14,386 nucleotides of DNA from positions 1 to 14,386 of the forward strand of contig USCC01000054.1 of NCBI GenBank assembly GCA_900553035.1, in the 5' to 3' direction. Below, in pieces: positions 7,897-14,367 of the stretch. The notes under the pieces are model-generated. The model was not told the origin of the DNA, did no database searches, and saw only the letters and a program-made list of their open reading frames with translations. Both the position numbers and the translations under genes were made by a program. The first letter of the stretch is position 1. Each line of letters opens with the position of its first letter. Origin of the DNA: an uncultured Rhodospirillaceae bacterium (GTDB taxonomy: Bacteria; Pseudomonadota; Alphaproteobacteria; CAAGCB01; CAG-977).

Positions 7897-8109
7897 CTAA
7901 TAATGGGGCGGAGGCGTTTCTTCGGACAGCGGTTTCACCTGTCCACCGGCGTCATAATTCTCGGCCAGACACCGTATCTGCCGCACCAGAAGGTCTATTG
8001 TACGCGCCTGTTCCGCCACAATCTGATTCAGATCCTTCAGAATGCGCTCGTGGTCGGCCGCAATCATTTCCAGCTCGACAAAGCGTTCTTCCATTTTATC
8101 GTTTCCCAT
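7897..8109 (-). CDS. slyX: SlyX family protein
   Basis: A 70-residue coiled-coil protein of the SlyX family, whose biochemical role is unknown. The family pattern is clear: an N-terminal half with heptad-spaced hydrophobic residues (EERFVELEMIAADHERILKDL), then VAEQARTIDLLVRQIRCL, and a proline-rich end PPPHY that is typical of SlyX. AGAGGA lies just before the chosen ATG; a second ATG five codons later would also give a normal SlyX. It starts 41 bases after the stop of bcp on the same strand, so bcp and slyX probably form one transcript. Confidence 0.88.
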   Translation of the reverse strand: MGNDKMEERFVELEMIAADHERILKDLNQIVAEQARTIDLLVRQIRCLAENYDAGGQVKPLSEETPPPHY

Positions 8110-8150
8110 TGAATCCTCTTGAAAGGCCTTTCTAAATTCCTGCCGGAGCT

Positions 8151-8621
8151 TCAGGCTTTCTGTTCCCCCAGCACTTTCAGAACATCATCGACATGGCCGT
8201 TGACCTTCACCTTCGGCCATGAATGCCGGATCTGTCCGTCGGGGCCGATTAAAAATGTGGAACGGATAATGCCCATATATTTCCGGCCGTACATCGATTT
8301 TTCACCCCATGCGCCGAACAGCTCGGCCAGCGTATGGTTCGGGTCGGACAGAAGAGGGAAGTTCAGGCCGTGTTCCGTCTGAAATTTCCTGTGGCTTTCC
8401 AGACTGTCCGGGCTGACGCCGACGACGGCGGCTCGGGATGTCAGGCGGTTCATATTGTCCCGGAAATCACAGGCTTCCTGTGTACATCCGGAGGTATGGT
8501 CCTTGGGATAAAAATACAGAACAAGCTCACGCCCGGCAAAATCGCCCAACGAAAACGTCTTTTCCCGTCCTTCCGCGTCAATTCCCTGAAGCTTCAGCGC
8601 GGCCGCTTCTTTCATGTCCAT
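8151..8621 (-). CDS. bcp: Thioredoxin-dependent thiol peroxidase (BCP/PrxQ peroxiredoxin)
   Basis: A 156-residue cytoplasmic peroxiredoxin that reduces peroxides and lipid hydroperoxides using thioredoxin. The active site lies in YPKDHTSGCTQEACDF: Cys46 is the peroxidatic cysteine, and Cys51, five residues later, is the resolving cysteine of the atypical 2-Cys BCP type. The threonine and the later arginine region of the catalytic pocket are also present. GGAG is seven bases before the chosen ATG; a second ATG lies two codons further in. Length is normal for the family. It is the first gene of a likely bcp-slyX unit and lies among other peroxide- and redox-related genes. Confidence 0.96.
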   Translation of the reverse strand: MDMKEAAALKLQGIDAEGREKTFSLGDFAGRELVLYFYPKDHTSGCTQEACDFRDNMNRLTSRAAVVGVSPDSLESHRKFQTEHGLNFPLLSDPNHTLAELFGAWGEKSMYGRKYMGIIRSTFLIGPDGQIRHSWPKVKVNGHVDDVLKVLGEQKA

Positions 8622-8711
8622 TCCGTGTCTCCTTTTCCGTTTTATCGAAAAGCCTAGGCGTTTTAAGCGTAAAAATCAAATAAATTGCCGTCCTTCCCGC
8701 TTTGCCCGTTC

Positions 8712-8743
8712 AAAAAAAGCCCGGCGGTTTCTCTCCGCCGGGC
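8712..8743 (-). terminator. Rho-independent terminator of the pirin gene
   Basis: On the minus strand a perfect nine-base stem (GCCCGGCGG with CCGCCGGGC, 8735-8743 and 8719-8727) has a seven-base loop and is followed by seven T residues (complement of 8712-8718). It lies 15 bases past the pirin stop. Confidence 0.93.
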
Positions 8744-8758
8744 AGTACCCCCCTCAGA

Positions 8759-9466
8759 TTACGTTCTCAGGTCAAAGAAGATGAAGTTCGATCCGTCCTC
8801 CAGCCCCGTAAACTCCAACCGGTTTTCCTCATCAAGGATCGCCAGCCCGTCCCCTTCGTCCAGAATCTGGTCGTTGACGGCAATTTTACCCGAAGCGACC
8901 TGAATCCAGTATTTCCGGTCTTTTGTTATTTTATAACTGACCTTTGCGTCCTTTTCCAGAATCGCCTGATAAAGACGCAGATCCTGATTGATTTTCAAAG
9001 AACCGTCCTCTCCCGTACCGGAAACGACCAGGCACATCGCGTTTTTCATTTCCTCTGCCTTGAAAGCCTTCTGTTCATAGGCCGGCGGGTGATCCTTCCG
9101 GTTCGTCAGAATCCAGATCTGCAGGAAATGAACCGGTTCTGTCTGAGACGGGTTGAATTCACTGTGCATGATGCCGGAACCGGCCGTCATGATCTGCACG
9201 TCTCCCGGACGGATGACCGAACCGCTTCCAATACTGTCCTTGTGTTCCAATGCGCCGCTTAAAACGATGCTGATGATTTCCATGTCACGGTGCGGATGCA
9301 TCCCAAAGCCCGTCCCCGGCGCGACAATATCGTCATTAATGACCCGCAGATCACCGAACCCCATGACTTCGGGATCATAATATTCGGCGAAGGAAAAAGT
9401 ATGACGGCTTTCCAGCCAGTCAAGCTCCGTACGTCCGCGTTCTCGGGCGGCTCTTAAGGTATACAT
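8759..9466 (-). CDS. Pirin family protein (YhhW-like bicupin)
   Basis: A 235-residue two-cupin protein. The N-terminal cupin holds the metal site: His57 and His59 in GMHPHRDME, and His101 and Glu103 in IMHSEF, the same positions as in E. coli YhhW, which has quercetin 2,3-dioxygenase activity in vitro. The RHTFSFAEYYDPEVMGFG opening is a family signature. The C-terminal half is a second, degenerate cupin without the metal ligands. GGGGAGGA stands six bases before the ATG, and the gene is monocistronic, ending at a strong terminator. The natural substrate is unknown for most pirins; a redox or stress role is inferred only from the neighbourhood. Confidence 0.93.
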   Translation of the reverse strand: MYTLRAARERGRTELDWLESRHTFSFAEYYDPEVMGFGDLRVINDDIVAPGTGFGMHPHRDMEIISIVLSGALEHKDSIGSGSVIRPGDVQIMTAGSGIMHSEFNPSQTEPVHFLQIWILTNRKDHPPAYEQKAFKAEEMKNAMCLVVSGTGEDGSLKINQDLRLYQAILEKDAKVSYKITKDRKYWIQVASGKIAVNDQILDEGDGLAILDEENRLEFTGLEDGSNFIFFDLRT

Positions 9467-9501
9467 TACAAATCCTCCCCGTTTTTTTTCTGACAGTTAA
9501 A

Positions 9502-9507
9502 ATTATA
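9502..9507 (-). promoter_or_regulatory. Candidate -10 element of the pirin gene
   Basis: A perfect TATAAT on the minus strand, about 35 bases upstream of the pirin ATG. The -35 position holds only a T-rich stretch, so this is a -10 call only. Confidence 0.4.
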
Positions 9508-9656
9508 GTGCCGCGGGGGAAAATAAAAATAGGCCGATGGTATTAAAGGGCTTGTCTTTTATATTATGAAGGAAACGGAAAGAAGGATACAGGTTAAAAA
9601 AGCCGCCCTGAAAAGGAGACTTTTAAAACCGGCGCCGATATTTTGAAAAATCCGGA

Positions 9657-9733
9657 TGGCGATCCCGCCGCGATTCGAACGCGGGACCCACAGCTTAGAA
9701 GGCTGTTGCTCTATCCAGCTGAGCTACGGGACC
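9657..9733 (-). tRNA. tRNA-Arg (UCU anticodon)
   Basis: On the minus strand, GGTCCCG (5' end at 9733) pairs with CGGGATC to form the acceptor stem. The D arm contains AGCTCAGCTGGATAGAGC, and the anticodon stem ACAGC/GCTGT encloses the loop CTTCTAA, giving anticodon TCT. The T loop is GTTCGAATC within a GCG-rich stem. The discriminator base is G and CCA is encoded at 9657-9659. It reads AGA codons as arginine. A well-spaced promoter lies directly upstream, and rubrerythrin is divergent from it. No clear terminator was seen downstream. Confidence 0.97.
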
Positions 9734-9743
9734 GCATAAGGTT

Positions 9744-9772
9744 TATCTACCCTTTTTCCCTCTGAAAAGCAA
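9744..9772 (-). promoter_or_regulatory. Promoter of tRNA-Arg
   Basis: On the minus strand TTGCTT (complement of 9767-9772) and TAGATA (complement of 9744-9749) are 17 bases apart. The expected start is only a few bases before the mature tRNA 5' end. Confidence 0.7.
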
Positions 9773-9809
9773 GGAGTTTTTAAAATCCGGAAGGGAATGC
9801 ATTTTGTGC

Positions 9810-9837
9810 TTGATAGACGTTTTTTTTGGTATATAAT
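9810..9837 (+). promoter_or_regulatory. Promoter of rubrerythrin gene
   Basis: TTGATA at 9810-9815 and a perfect TATAAT at 9832-9837 are separated by 16 bases. The predicted start near 9844 lies at the edge of the palindromic element described next. Confidence 0.8.
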
Positions 9838-9845
9838 TGCGCTAG

Positions 9846-9869
9846 TTTAAAATCGTTCTAAAATTAGAA
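9846..9869 (+). promoter_or_regulatory. Candidate Irr/Fur-family operator (iron control element-like)
   Basis: TTTAAAATCGTTCTAAA at 9846-9862 differs at one position from the Irr box consensus as I recall it (TTTAGAA, three bases, TTCTAAA). An overlapping perfect inverted repeat, TTCTAA-AA-TTAGAA, lies at 9856-9869. Both fall just downstream of the -10, where a bound regulator would block transcription. The sequence match is seen; the identity of the regulator (Irr, or a Fur/PerR relative) is inferred. Confidence 0.5.
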
Positions 9870-9881
9870 GGAATAAAAATC

Positions 9882-10376
9882 ATGTCGAAATCGTTGGAAA
9901 ATTTGATGGCGGCTTTTGCCGGTGAATCTCAGGCTTATCAGAAATATTCCGCTTTTGCTGTTCAGGCGGACAAGGAAGGCTTCAAACAGGTTGCAAAGCT
10001 GTTCCGCGCGGCGGCGGCGGCGGAAAAGGTTCATGCCGGAAACCACCTGCGCGCGGCGGAAAAAGTTCTGAGCACCAAAGAAAACCTGCGGGAAGCCATC
10101 GGCGGTGAAACGTATGAATTTGAACAGATGTACCCGCCCATGATTGAAGACGCGAAGGCCGAAGGCAACAAGGCCGCCGAACGTTCCTTCACGATGGCAA
10201 ACACGGTCGAAAAGACGCATGCGCGCCTGTACAAGGAAGCTCTGGATAATCTGGGCTCCAACACGGAAGCCGATATTTTCGTCTGCCCGATCTGCGGTGA
10301 GACGGTTGTCGGAGAAGTCCCCGAGAAGTGTCCGGTTTGCGGTGCCATGGGTAAAGTCTTTGTCAAAATCGACTGA
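9882..10376 (+). CDS. Rubrerythrin
   Basis: A 164-residue non-haem di-iron peroxidase that reduces hydrogen peroxide with electrons passed through its rubredoxin-like domain; common in anaerobes and microaerophiles. The ferritin-like domain shows Glu15 in GESQAY, an ExxH at Glu48/His51, glutamates near 77-81 and a second ExxH at Glu110/His113, which together supply the di-iron ligands. The C-terminal rubredoxin-like part has CPICG (Cys135/138) and CPVCG (Cys150/153), which bind iron. The length is a little shorter than the classic 190-residue form, as in the compact rubrerythrins. It is monocistronic, with its own promoter, an iron-box-like operator and a terminator. In some alphaproteobacteria rubrerythrin-domain genes are controlled by Irr. 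Confidence 0.96.
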   Translation: MSKSLENLMAAFAGESQAYQKYSAFAVQADKEGFKQVAKLFRAAAAAEKVHAGNHLRAAEKVLSTKENLREAIGGETYEFEQMYPPMIEDAKAEGNKAAERSFTMANTVEKTHARLYKEALDNLGSNTEADIFVCPICGETVVGEVPEKCPVCGAMGKVFVKID

Positions 10377-10399
10377 GAACGTCACGTTTTGAATAAAAA

Positions 10400-10432
10400 G
10401 GCGGCTTTTATTTGAAAGCCGTCTTTTTTTTT
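10400..10432 (+). terminator. Rho-independent terminator after rubrerythrin
   Basis: GGCGGCTTT (10400-10408) pairs with AAAGCCGTC (10415-10423), including one G-T pair, across a six-base loop, followed by nine T residues (10424-10432). Confidence 0.9.
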
Positions 10433-10476
10433 GCCATTATGTTGCCTTCCGCTGAATATACGAAGGATATGCCCGT

Positions 10477-11082
10477 ATGAAGAGACTGCTTCTTCCTTTC
10501 TGCCTTTTTTTCTCTGAAGCCTGCACTCTTACGCCCATGGATCGGCTGGACGACGGATATGATGCGTTTTATGAAACGGCGGACAGCCGCCTGTACGCCC
10601 GGCTGGCCAAAAAGGGGCAACAGCCTCACACACTGGTCATTTCATGCGCGGACAGCCGCGTCGTTCCGGAAATGATTTTCAACGCACAGCCCGGAGAACT
10701 CTTTGTCCTCCGCAATATCGGGGGACTGACCGGCCCTGACGCCGTGCAGGCCGGCATTGAATATGCTCTGAACACCCTGAACATCCGAAACATCATCCTG
10801 CTGAGTCACCAGGACTGTGGTGCGGTCAAAGCTTTGAAAGAAAAGGAACAGCTGCCTCCTTCCCTGAAAAAATGGCTTGCGGATGAATCCCCGACACCCG
10901 GTGATGAAAAGGATGCCGTTTTTGCGCACGCCGTCCGTCAATATGAAAAAGCGCTCCGGATTCCCTCCATCCAGCAGGCGGCGCTGGACGAAAACTTCAG
11001 GATCACGCCGATGGTTTTTGACATTCGGACGCATTCGTTAAAAGTATACAATCCACAGAAAAAAGTCTGGAAAAAGAAATAA
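10477..11082 (+). CDS. Beta-class carbonic anhydrase with N-terminal hydrophobic extension
   Basis: Interconverts carbon dioxide and bicarbonate. The zinc ligands of the beta class are present: Cys57 in CADSR (with Asp59 and Arg61 forming the catalytic dyad), and His111 and Cys114 in SHQDCG. RNIGG near residue 80 is the conserved strand before the core. Relatives commonly begin close to MDRLDDGYDAF, which here is internal (Met21, base 10537). The preceding 20 residues start MKRLLLPFCLFF and look like a short signal peptide. AAGGA nine bases before ATG 10477 supports the longer start, while none is visible before 10537. If real, the enzyme could be exported, but SEAC is a poor lipobox and the cleavage site is uncertain. 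Confidence 0.92.
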   Translation: MKRLLLPFCLFFSEACTLTPMDRLDDGYDAFYETADSRLYARLAKKGQQPHTLVISCADSRVVPEMIFNAQPGELFVLRNIGGLTGPDAVQAGIEYALNTLNIRNIILLSHQDCGAVKALKEKEQLPPSLKKWLADESPTPGDEKDAVFAHAVRQYEKALRIPSIQQAALDENFRITPMVFDIRTHSLKVYNPQKKVWKKK

Positions 11083-11180
11083 AAGGCCTTTTTTCTCCTT
11101 TTCCCCGCGCGTTTTTCTCTGCGTCAGAAGCTTTCATGCGGCGGTATTTTTCTTTCAGAGGAAAGACGCCTGAGATATTG

Positions 11181-11217
11181 AAAACGGCCGCCTCCCCCTG
11201 AAGGAAGCGGCCGTTTT
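11181..11217. terminator. Bidirectional terminator between convergent genes
   Basis: AAAACGGCCGC (11181-11191) and GCGGCCGTTTT (11207-11217) form an eleven-base perfect stem with a T run on each outward side. It can end the carbonic anhydrase transcript on the plus strand and the flavoprotein transcript on the minus strand. Confidence 0.93.
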
Positions 11218-11234
11218 TTCGACATTATAAGGCG

Positions 11235-11777
11235 TTACAGACGCCGCCCCATTTCTTCGGCTCGCTCCAGAGCATCCGTTTTCAGGATGTCCCCCTTTTC
11301 ACTGACGCCCGGAACGCTCAGGCATCCCCGGTTTTTCCACTCCATATACGAAGCGATCAGTTCGTGGGATTTGATAAGTCCGTCAAAGCCGTGTTCCTCT
11401 GTCCCGGCGGCGCAGGCCAGCAGAACTGTTTCCCGGATGTGCAGAGGCCGTCCCCCCACGATGAAAGCGTACAGCTTGTCAAACGCTGCCTTTATCTGTG
11501 CCGAAAAGGAAAACCAGTACAGCGGTGTGGCCAGAACAAGCACGTCCGCTTCGGCCAAAAGCGGCGCCAGTTTATTAAATCCGTCATCAAAAACACAGGC
11601 CTTCCCGGTGCTGAAACACTTATTGCATGCCACGCATCCCCGGATATTTTCGGCGGACGCGTTGAAATGCAGAACCTTGTGCCCGGCGGCTTCCGCGCCT
11701 CTGGCAAAAGCGGCGGCCAGCATATCGGTATTGCCGCCCTTCCGCGGGCTTCCCGTCAGTATCAGAACTGTTTTCAT
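11235..11777 (-). CDS. Flavodoxin-like NADPH-dependent FMN reductase / iron-sulfur flavoprotein-type protein
   Basis: A 180-residue flavodoxin-fold protein. The N-terminal strand and phosphate-binding loop LILTGSPRKGGNTDML are the FMN-binding signature of the family, and ATPLYWFSFSAQIKAAFDKL near residues 83-102 is the second FMN-contact region. Four cysteines (48, 51, 54, 61) form Cx2Cx2Cx6C, the compact motif that in archaeal Isf proteins binds a 4Fe-4S cluster; many relatives keep the cysteines without proven clusters. GAGGAGAG precedes the ATG. It starts 27 bases after the fliP stop on the same strand and ends before the bidirectional terminator, so it is probably the last gene of the flagellar transcript. 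Its partners are unknown. Confidence 0.9.
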   Translation of the reverse strand: MKTVLILTGSPRKGGNTDMLAAAFARGAEAAGHKVLHFNASAENIRGCVACNKCFSTGKACVFDDGFNKLAPLLAEADVLVLATPLYWFSFSAQIKAAFDKLYAFIVGGRPLHIRETVLLACAAGTEEHGFDGLIKSHELIASYMEWKNRGCLSVPGVSEKGDILKTDALERAEEMGRRL

Positions 11778-11804
11778 TTTCTCTCCTCTTCCCGGCCCGC
11801 GCCG

Positions 11805-12545
11805 CTATGTATTGAAACTTTTTATCAGACTTCCGACCAGCATGTACCAGCCGTCAACGATGACGAAAAAAATCAGCTTGAACGGAAGCGCCAGCATGGA
11901 TGGCGGCAACATCATCATCCCCATGCTCATCAAAACCGATGCAATCACCATGTCGATAATCAGAAACGGGACATAAATCAGGAATCCGATTTCAAATGCC
12001 CGGCGCAACTCGCTGATCATAAACGCCGGAATCAATGCCGTCAGAGGCGTATCCTCGGGCTTATCGACCCGGGGCGTTTCGGAAAATCCCATGAACAGCT
12101 CCAGATCCTTGGGGCGGACGTTTTTCATCATGAACGCATGAAAAGGCCGGGAGGCCAGCTCGACCGCCTCACGCGCCTCGATTTTTTCCTCAATCAGCGG
12201 ATAGACCGCCGTATCCCATGCCTTTTCAAACGTCGGCATCATGACGTATCCCGTCATGAACAGCGCGAGACTGACCAGAATGATGTTCGAGGGCGTCTGG
12301 TTCGTGCCAAGGGCCTGGCGCGTAATCGACAGGACGACGGCAATCCGGGTGAACGATGTCACCATGATCAGAATGCTGGGCGCCAGCGACAGCACCGTCA
12401 TCAGCAGAACCAGCTGGACAATACGAGCCGTGGTTGAACCGCCCTCGCCGCCTAAATCGATATTGACGCTTTGCGCCTCGGCCGCGCCGGCCGCCAGACA
12501 CAGAAAAGCAAGAGCATACAGAAAATGTTTCAGGCGCATGGGCAT
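11805..12545 (-). CDS. fliP: Flagellar type III export protein FliP
   Basis: A core subunit of the flagellar export gate (FliP5-FliQ4-FliR1) in the inner membrane. Residues 1-24 are a cleavable signal peptide (hydrophobic LYALAFLCLAAGAAEA), as is usual for FliP. The segment with MVTSFTRIAVVLSITRQALG near residues 61-80 and the long C-terminal signature beginning PAFMISELRRAF and running through IDMVIASVLMSMGMMML to FKLIFFVIVDGW are diagnostic. Length (246) is normal. The start overlaps the fliO stop by one base (TAATG), so translation is likely coupled. FliQ and FliR are not next to it in this window. Confidence 0.98.
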   Translation of the reverse strand: MPMRLKHFLYALAFLCLAAGAAEAQSVNIDLGGEGGSTTARIVQLVLLMTVLSLAPSILIMVTSFTRIAVVLSITRQALGTNQTPSNIILVSLALFMTGYVMMPTFEKAWDTAVYPLIEEKIEAREAVELASRPFHAFMMKNVRPKDLELFMGFSETPRVDKPEDTPLTALIPAFMISELRRAFEIGFLIYVPFLIIDMVIASVLMSMGMMMLPPSMLALPFKLIFFVIVDGWYMLVGSLIKSFNT

Positions 12546-12838
12546 TATCCTTTGTCCGTCGGCGTCTGATTATCGGCGATGACGGGATAAGATGCAACAA
12601 CAAGAGTCGATTCGCCCGTCACAAGCAGATAATCCGATGCCCGGCACCGGATCAGCACCAGCCGGGTTTTGGGATCAATCGCCTTCATATCCAGAAGCTC
12701 GATTTCCGGACGGCGCCCGCCTTTGAGCGTACCGCCCAACATGGGGCCGCCGAAACGCTTCATCAGTCCGGCGAACAGAAAAATCAGGCCCAGAACAAAG
12801 GCCAGCCCCAAAACCGCCGGAAGAATATGTCCGTTCAT
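12545..12838 (-). CDS. fliO: Flagellar biosynthesis protein FliO
   Basis: A small bitopic membrane protein that helps assemble the FliP ring of the flagellar export gate. It has one transmembrane segment near residues 5-26 (LPAVLGLAFVLGLIFLFAGL), followed by a basic-rich stretch and a small cytoplasmic beta domain (EIELLDMKAIDPKTRLVLI and LLVTGESTLV), the typical FliO pattern of low sequence conservation. At 97 residues it is on the short side. It overlaps fliP by one base and the upstream gene by four bases (ATGA). Assignment rests on topology, the domain pattern and its position directly before fliP. Confidence 0.88.
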   Translation of the reverse strand: MNGHILPAVLGLAFVLGLIFLFAGLMKRFGGPMLGGTLKGGRRPEIELLDMKAIDPKTRLVLIRCRASDYLLVTGESTLVVASYPVIADNQTPTDKG

Positions 12839-13116
12839 TCGCGCTCCTCCCTTTCCGTATCGGGTTTTAAAAAACCGTACTGGTGTTCCATTTCCTTTCC
12901 GAACGCGTCGATTTCCTCAATCAAAGAGGCCATTGATGCCTTCAAAGGCCGACAGGCCGCGTAACCGGTCTCGTCCGCCGAACGACAGATCGAATCGACC
13001 ATCCGTTTCAAAGAGGCAATGCTGACCAGCCGCCCTTCGCGCATCAGGCGGGACGCCGCCGTCAGCAGAGAAGAAGCCTTTTCCAGTTCCGTCTGAATAT
13101 CCTGCGTTTCCGTCAT
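12835..13116 (-). CDS. Small helical protein of unknown function in the fliO-fliP operon
   Basis: A 93-residue protein I cannot assign to a family. It is predicted from its residue pattern to be almost entirely helical, with heptad-like hydrophobic spacing in ASSLLTAASRLMREGRLV and in ASMASLIEEIDAFGKEM, no membrane segment and two cysteines. It overlaps the FlhB-like gene by four bases and fliO by four bases (both ATGA), so it is translationally coupled within the flagellar operon. Size and helicity would suit a flagellar chaperone of the FlgN/FliT kind or another assembly factor, but that is only inference from size and context. Confidence 0.8.
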   Translation of the reverse strand: MTETQDIQTELEKASSLLTAASRLMREGRLVSIASLKRMVDSICRSADETGYAACRPLKASMASLIEEIDAFGKEMEHQYGFLKPDTEREERE

Positions 13117-13406
13117 GGCAAAAGCGAATCCTCCCGCGCGCCGGCGTTAAGTTGATAAATATACGACAGAATTTCGGCCACCGCCGCGAAAGCCTCGGGT
13201 GGGATTTCACTGTTCAGATCCACCGCCGCCAGAATTTCCGCCAGATCAGCGTCCTGCCGGACTTTCACGCCGCTTGCAAACGCCAGATCCAGAATCTTTT
13301 CCGCGATATAGCCGTAACCGCTGGCCGTCACCGAAGGAAGGCGGCTTTCCCCGGGCTTGTATTCCAAAGCCACCGCCACCGTTCTTTTTGAATCTTTTCC
13401 GGCCAT
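13113..13406 (-). CDS. Stand-alone FlhB C-terminal domain homologue (FlhX/EscU-type)
   Basis: A 97-residue protein equal to the part of FlhB that follows the autocleavage site. AVALEYKPG, then VTASGYGYIAEKILDLA, then VRQDADLAEIL and IPPEAFAAVAEILSYIY follow the order of the cytoplasmic FlhB domain. There is no membrane region and no NPTH cleavage motif. Such free-standing copies (FlhX or YlqH) can partly replace the FlhB cytoplasmic domain in the export switch. GGAGG lies close before the ATG. It is first in the operon, with the next gene overlapping by four bases. The membrane-anchored FlhB is not in this window. Confidence 0.9.
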   Translation of the reverse strand: MAGKDSKRTVAVALEYKPGESRLPSVTASGYGYIAEKILDLAFASGVKVRQDADLAEILAAVDLNSEIPPEAFAAVAEILSYIYQLNAGAREDSLLP

Positions 13407-13464
13407 GCCGCCTCCGTTCCGTCATTTCCCAAGTCTGACTCAACGCCCTTAAAAAAAATTTAAA

Positions 13465-13494
13465 ATTGTACCGTTTTTTATTCCGGCGTATCAT
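13465..13494 (-). promoter_or_regulatory. Weak candidate promoter of the flagellar operon, overlapping the opposite promoter
   Basis: On the minus strand ATGATA (complement of 13489-13494) and TACAAT (complement of 13465-13470) are 18 bases apart. The same two hexamer positions serve the opposite strand. It is about 60 bases before the first gene of the operon. Flagellar genes may instead use another sigma factor, so confidence is low. Confidence 0.3.
13466..13494 (+). promoter_or_regulatory. Promoter of the HAD phosphatase-like gene
   Basis: TTGTAC at 13466-13471 and TATCAT at 13489-13494 are exactly 17 bases apart, 40 bases before the ATG. Confidence 0.6.
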
Positions 13495-13533
13495 GGACGG
13501 AAAAGGGTGCCTTTTTAAGCATGGAGGAAAAGA

Positions 13534-14367
13534 ATGGATACGACTTCCCGCCAAAATCTGAAACAGCTTTTTGCTCAAATGGAAACAAAGCCGATATCGG
13601 TTTTCACGGATCTGGACAAAACATCGTGTCTTGAAGGCAACGTTGCGTACGCGACCGGAAATGCCGGGGAAACAGGCGTCCCGGGCTGCTTCATGCAACC
13701 GGATATCCGCCGCGCCTTTGCTGCTCTGAAGGAAAACGGCGGGTCTGTCTACATCGTCACAGGGCGCCATTGGGCCGACACGCGCGTCAATGACGTCACG
13801 GGGGAACACATGCCGGACGGTGCTTTTCACGATCTGCTGGGCGGCGCGCCTGAATTCAGGGCAGCCAATGCCGTTGCCGGGCATGGACGCCTGGTCGTCA
13901 AAGAGGGGAAAACCTCTGTCCTGCGCCGCGACGCTTCACCGGAAAACACATTCAGGGAACAGAAATTTGAACGCTATGTCGGCGAACGCGTCCTTGGCCT
14001 GAAGCAGGATATTTTCCGCCGCTGTCCCGAAGCCCGCGGACAAATCCGCGCCGAGTATAAAAAGCATTTAAGCTATATTAATATTGATTCCTTCCGGAAA
14101 ACCCGGCCGGCGGAAGGAAAAGCCCTTTTCGATTTTATTGACGAACAGATGCATTTCATCATGGACGGCCGGAATCCGGACGGTTCGCGCAATCCCGACG
14201 CCCCGGAAAATCCGGACAACGCGCTTTTCTATACGGTGGAACCCACGGGATCAATGGAAATCCGTTCACGCAACCAGTCCAAACGCAACGGCGTTGAAAA
14301 ATCCGGCTTTCTGGAAGAGGTTTTTGAACGCGGCGGTGACCTGCCGCATCGACCACCGCTCCTATGA
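13534..14367 (+). CDS. Trehalose-phosphatase-like HAD-superfamily protein, C-terminally truncated
   Basis: A 277-residue frame, cytoplasmic by lack of signal or membrane segments. The first HAD motif is FTDLDKT (Asp26, Asp28), followed by a long cap-like insert. The second motif is YIVTGRH near residue 75. GHGRLVV near 117 resembles the EHG segment of trehalose-6-phosphate phosphatases, and SMEIRSRNQSKRNGVEKSG near residue 245 resembles their C-terminal lysine-bearing strand and helix. The fourth HAD motif (a GDD..D cluster), which should follow within about 40 residues, is absent: the frame instead ends in GGDLPHRPPLL and a stop. GGAGGA precedes the ATG. Truncation suggests it is inactive or was altered by recombination. 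Substrate is inferred only. Confidence 0.7.
   Translation: MDTTSRQNLKQLFAQMETKPISVFTDLDKTSCLEGNVAYATGNAGETGVPGCFMQPDIRRAFAALKENGGSVYIVTGRHWADTRVNDVTGEHMPDGAFHDLLGGAPEFRAANAVAGHGRLVVKEGKTSVLRRDASPENTFREQKFERYVGERVLGLKQDIFRRCPEARGQIRAEYKKHLSYINIDSFRKTRPAEGKALFDFIDEQMHFIMDGRNPDGSRNPDAPENPDNALFYTVEPTGSMEIRSRNQSKRNGVEKSGFLEEVFERGGDLPHRPPLL

Noticed and set aside
11364..12437. A 357-codon plus-strand frame across the flavoprotein and fliP genes
   Set aside because: It is antisense to two well-recognised genes and its translation is rich in His, Arg and Gln in the manner of a shadow frame.
13246..13884. A 212-codon minus-strand frame covering the divergent promoter region
   Set aside because: It would overlap both the FlhB-domain gene and the HAD gene and destroy the intergenic region; no family features.
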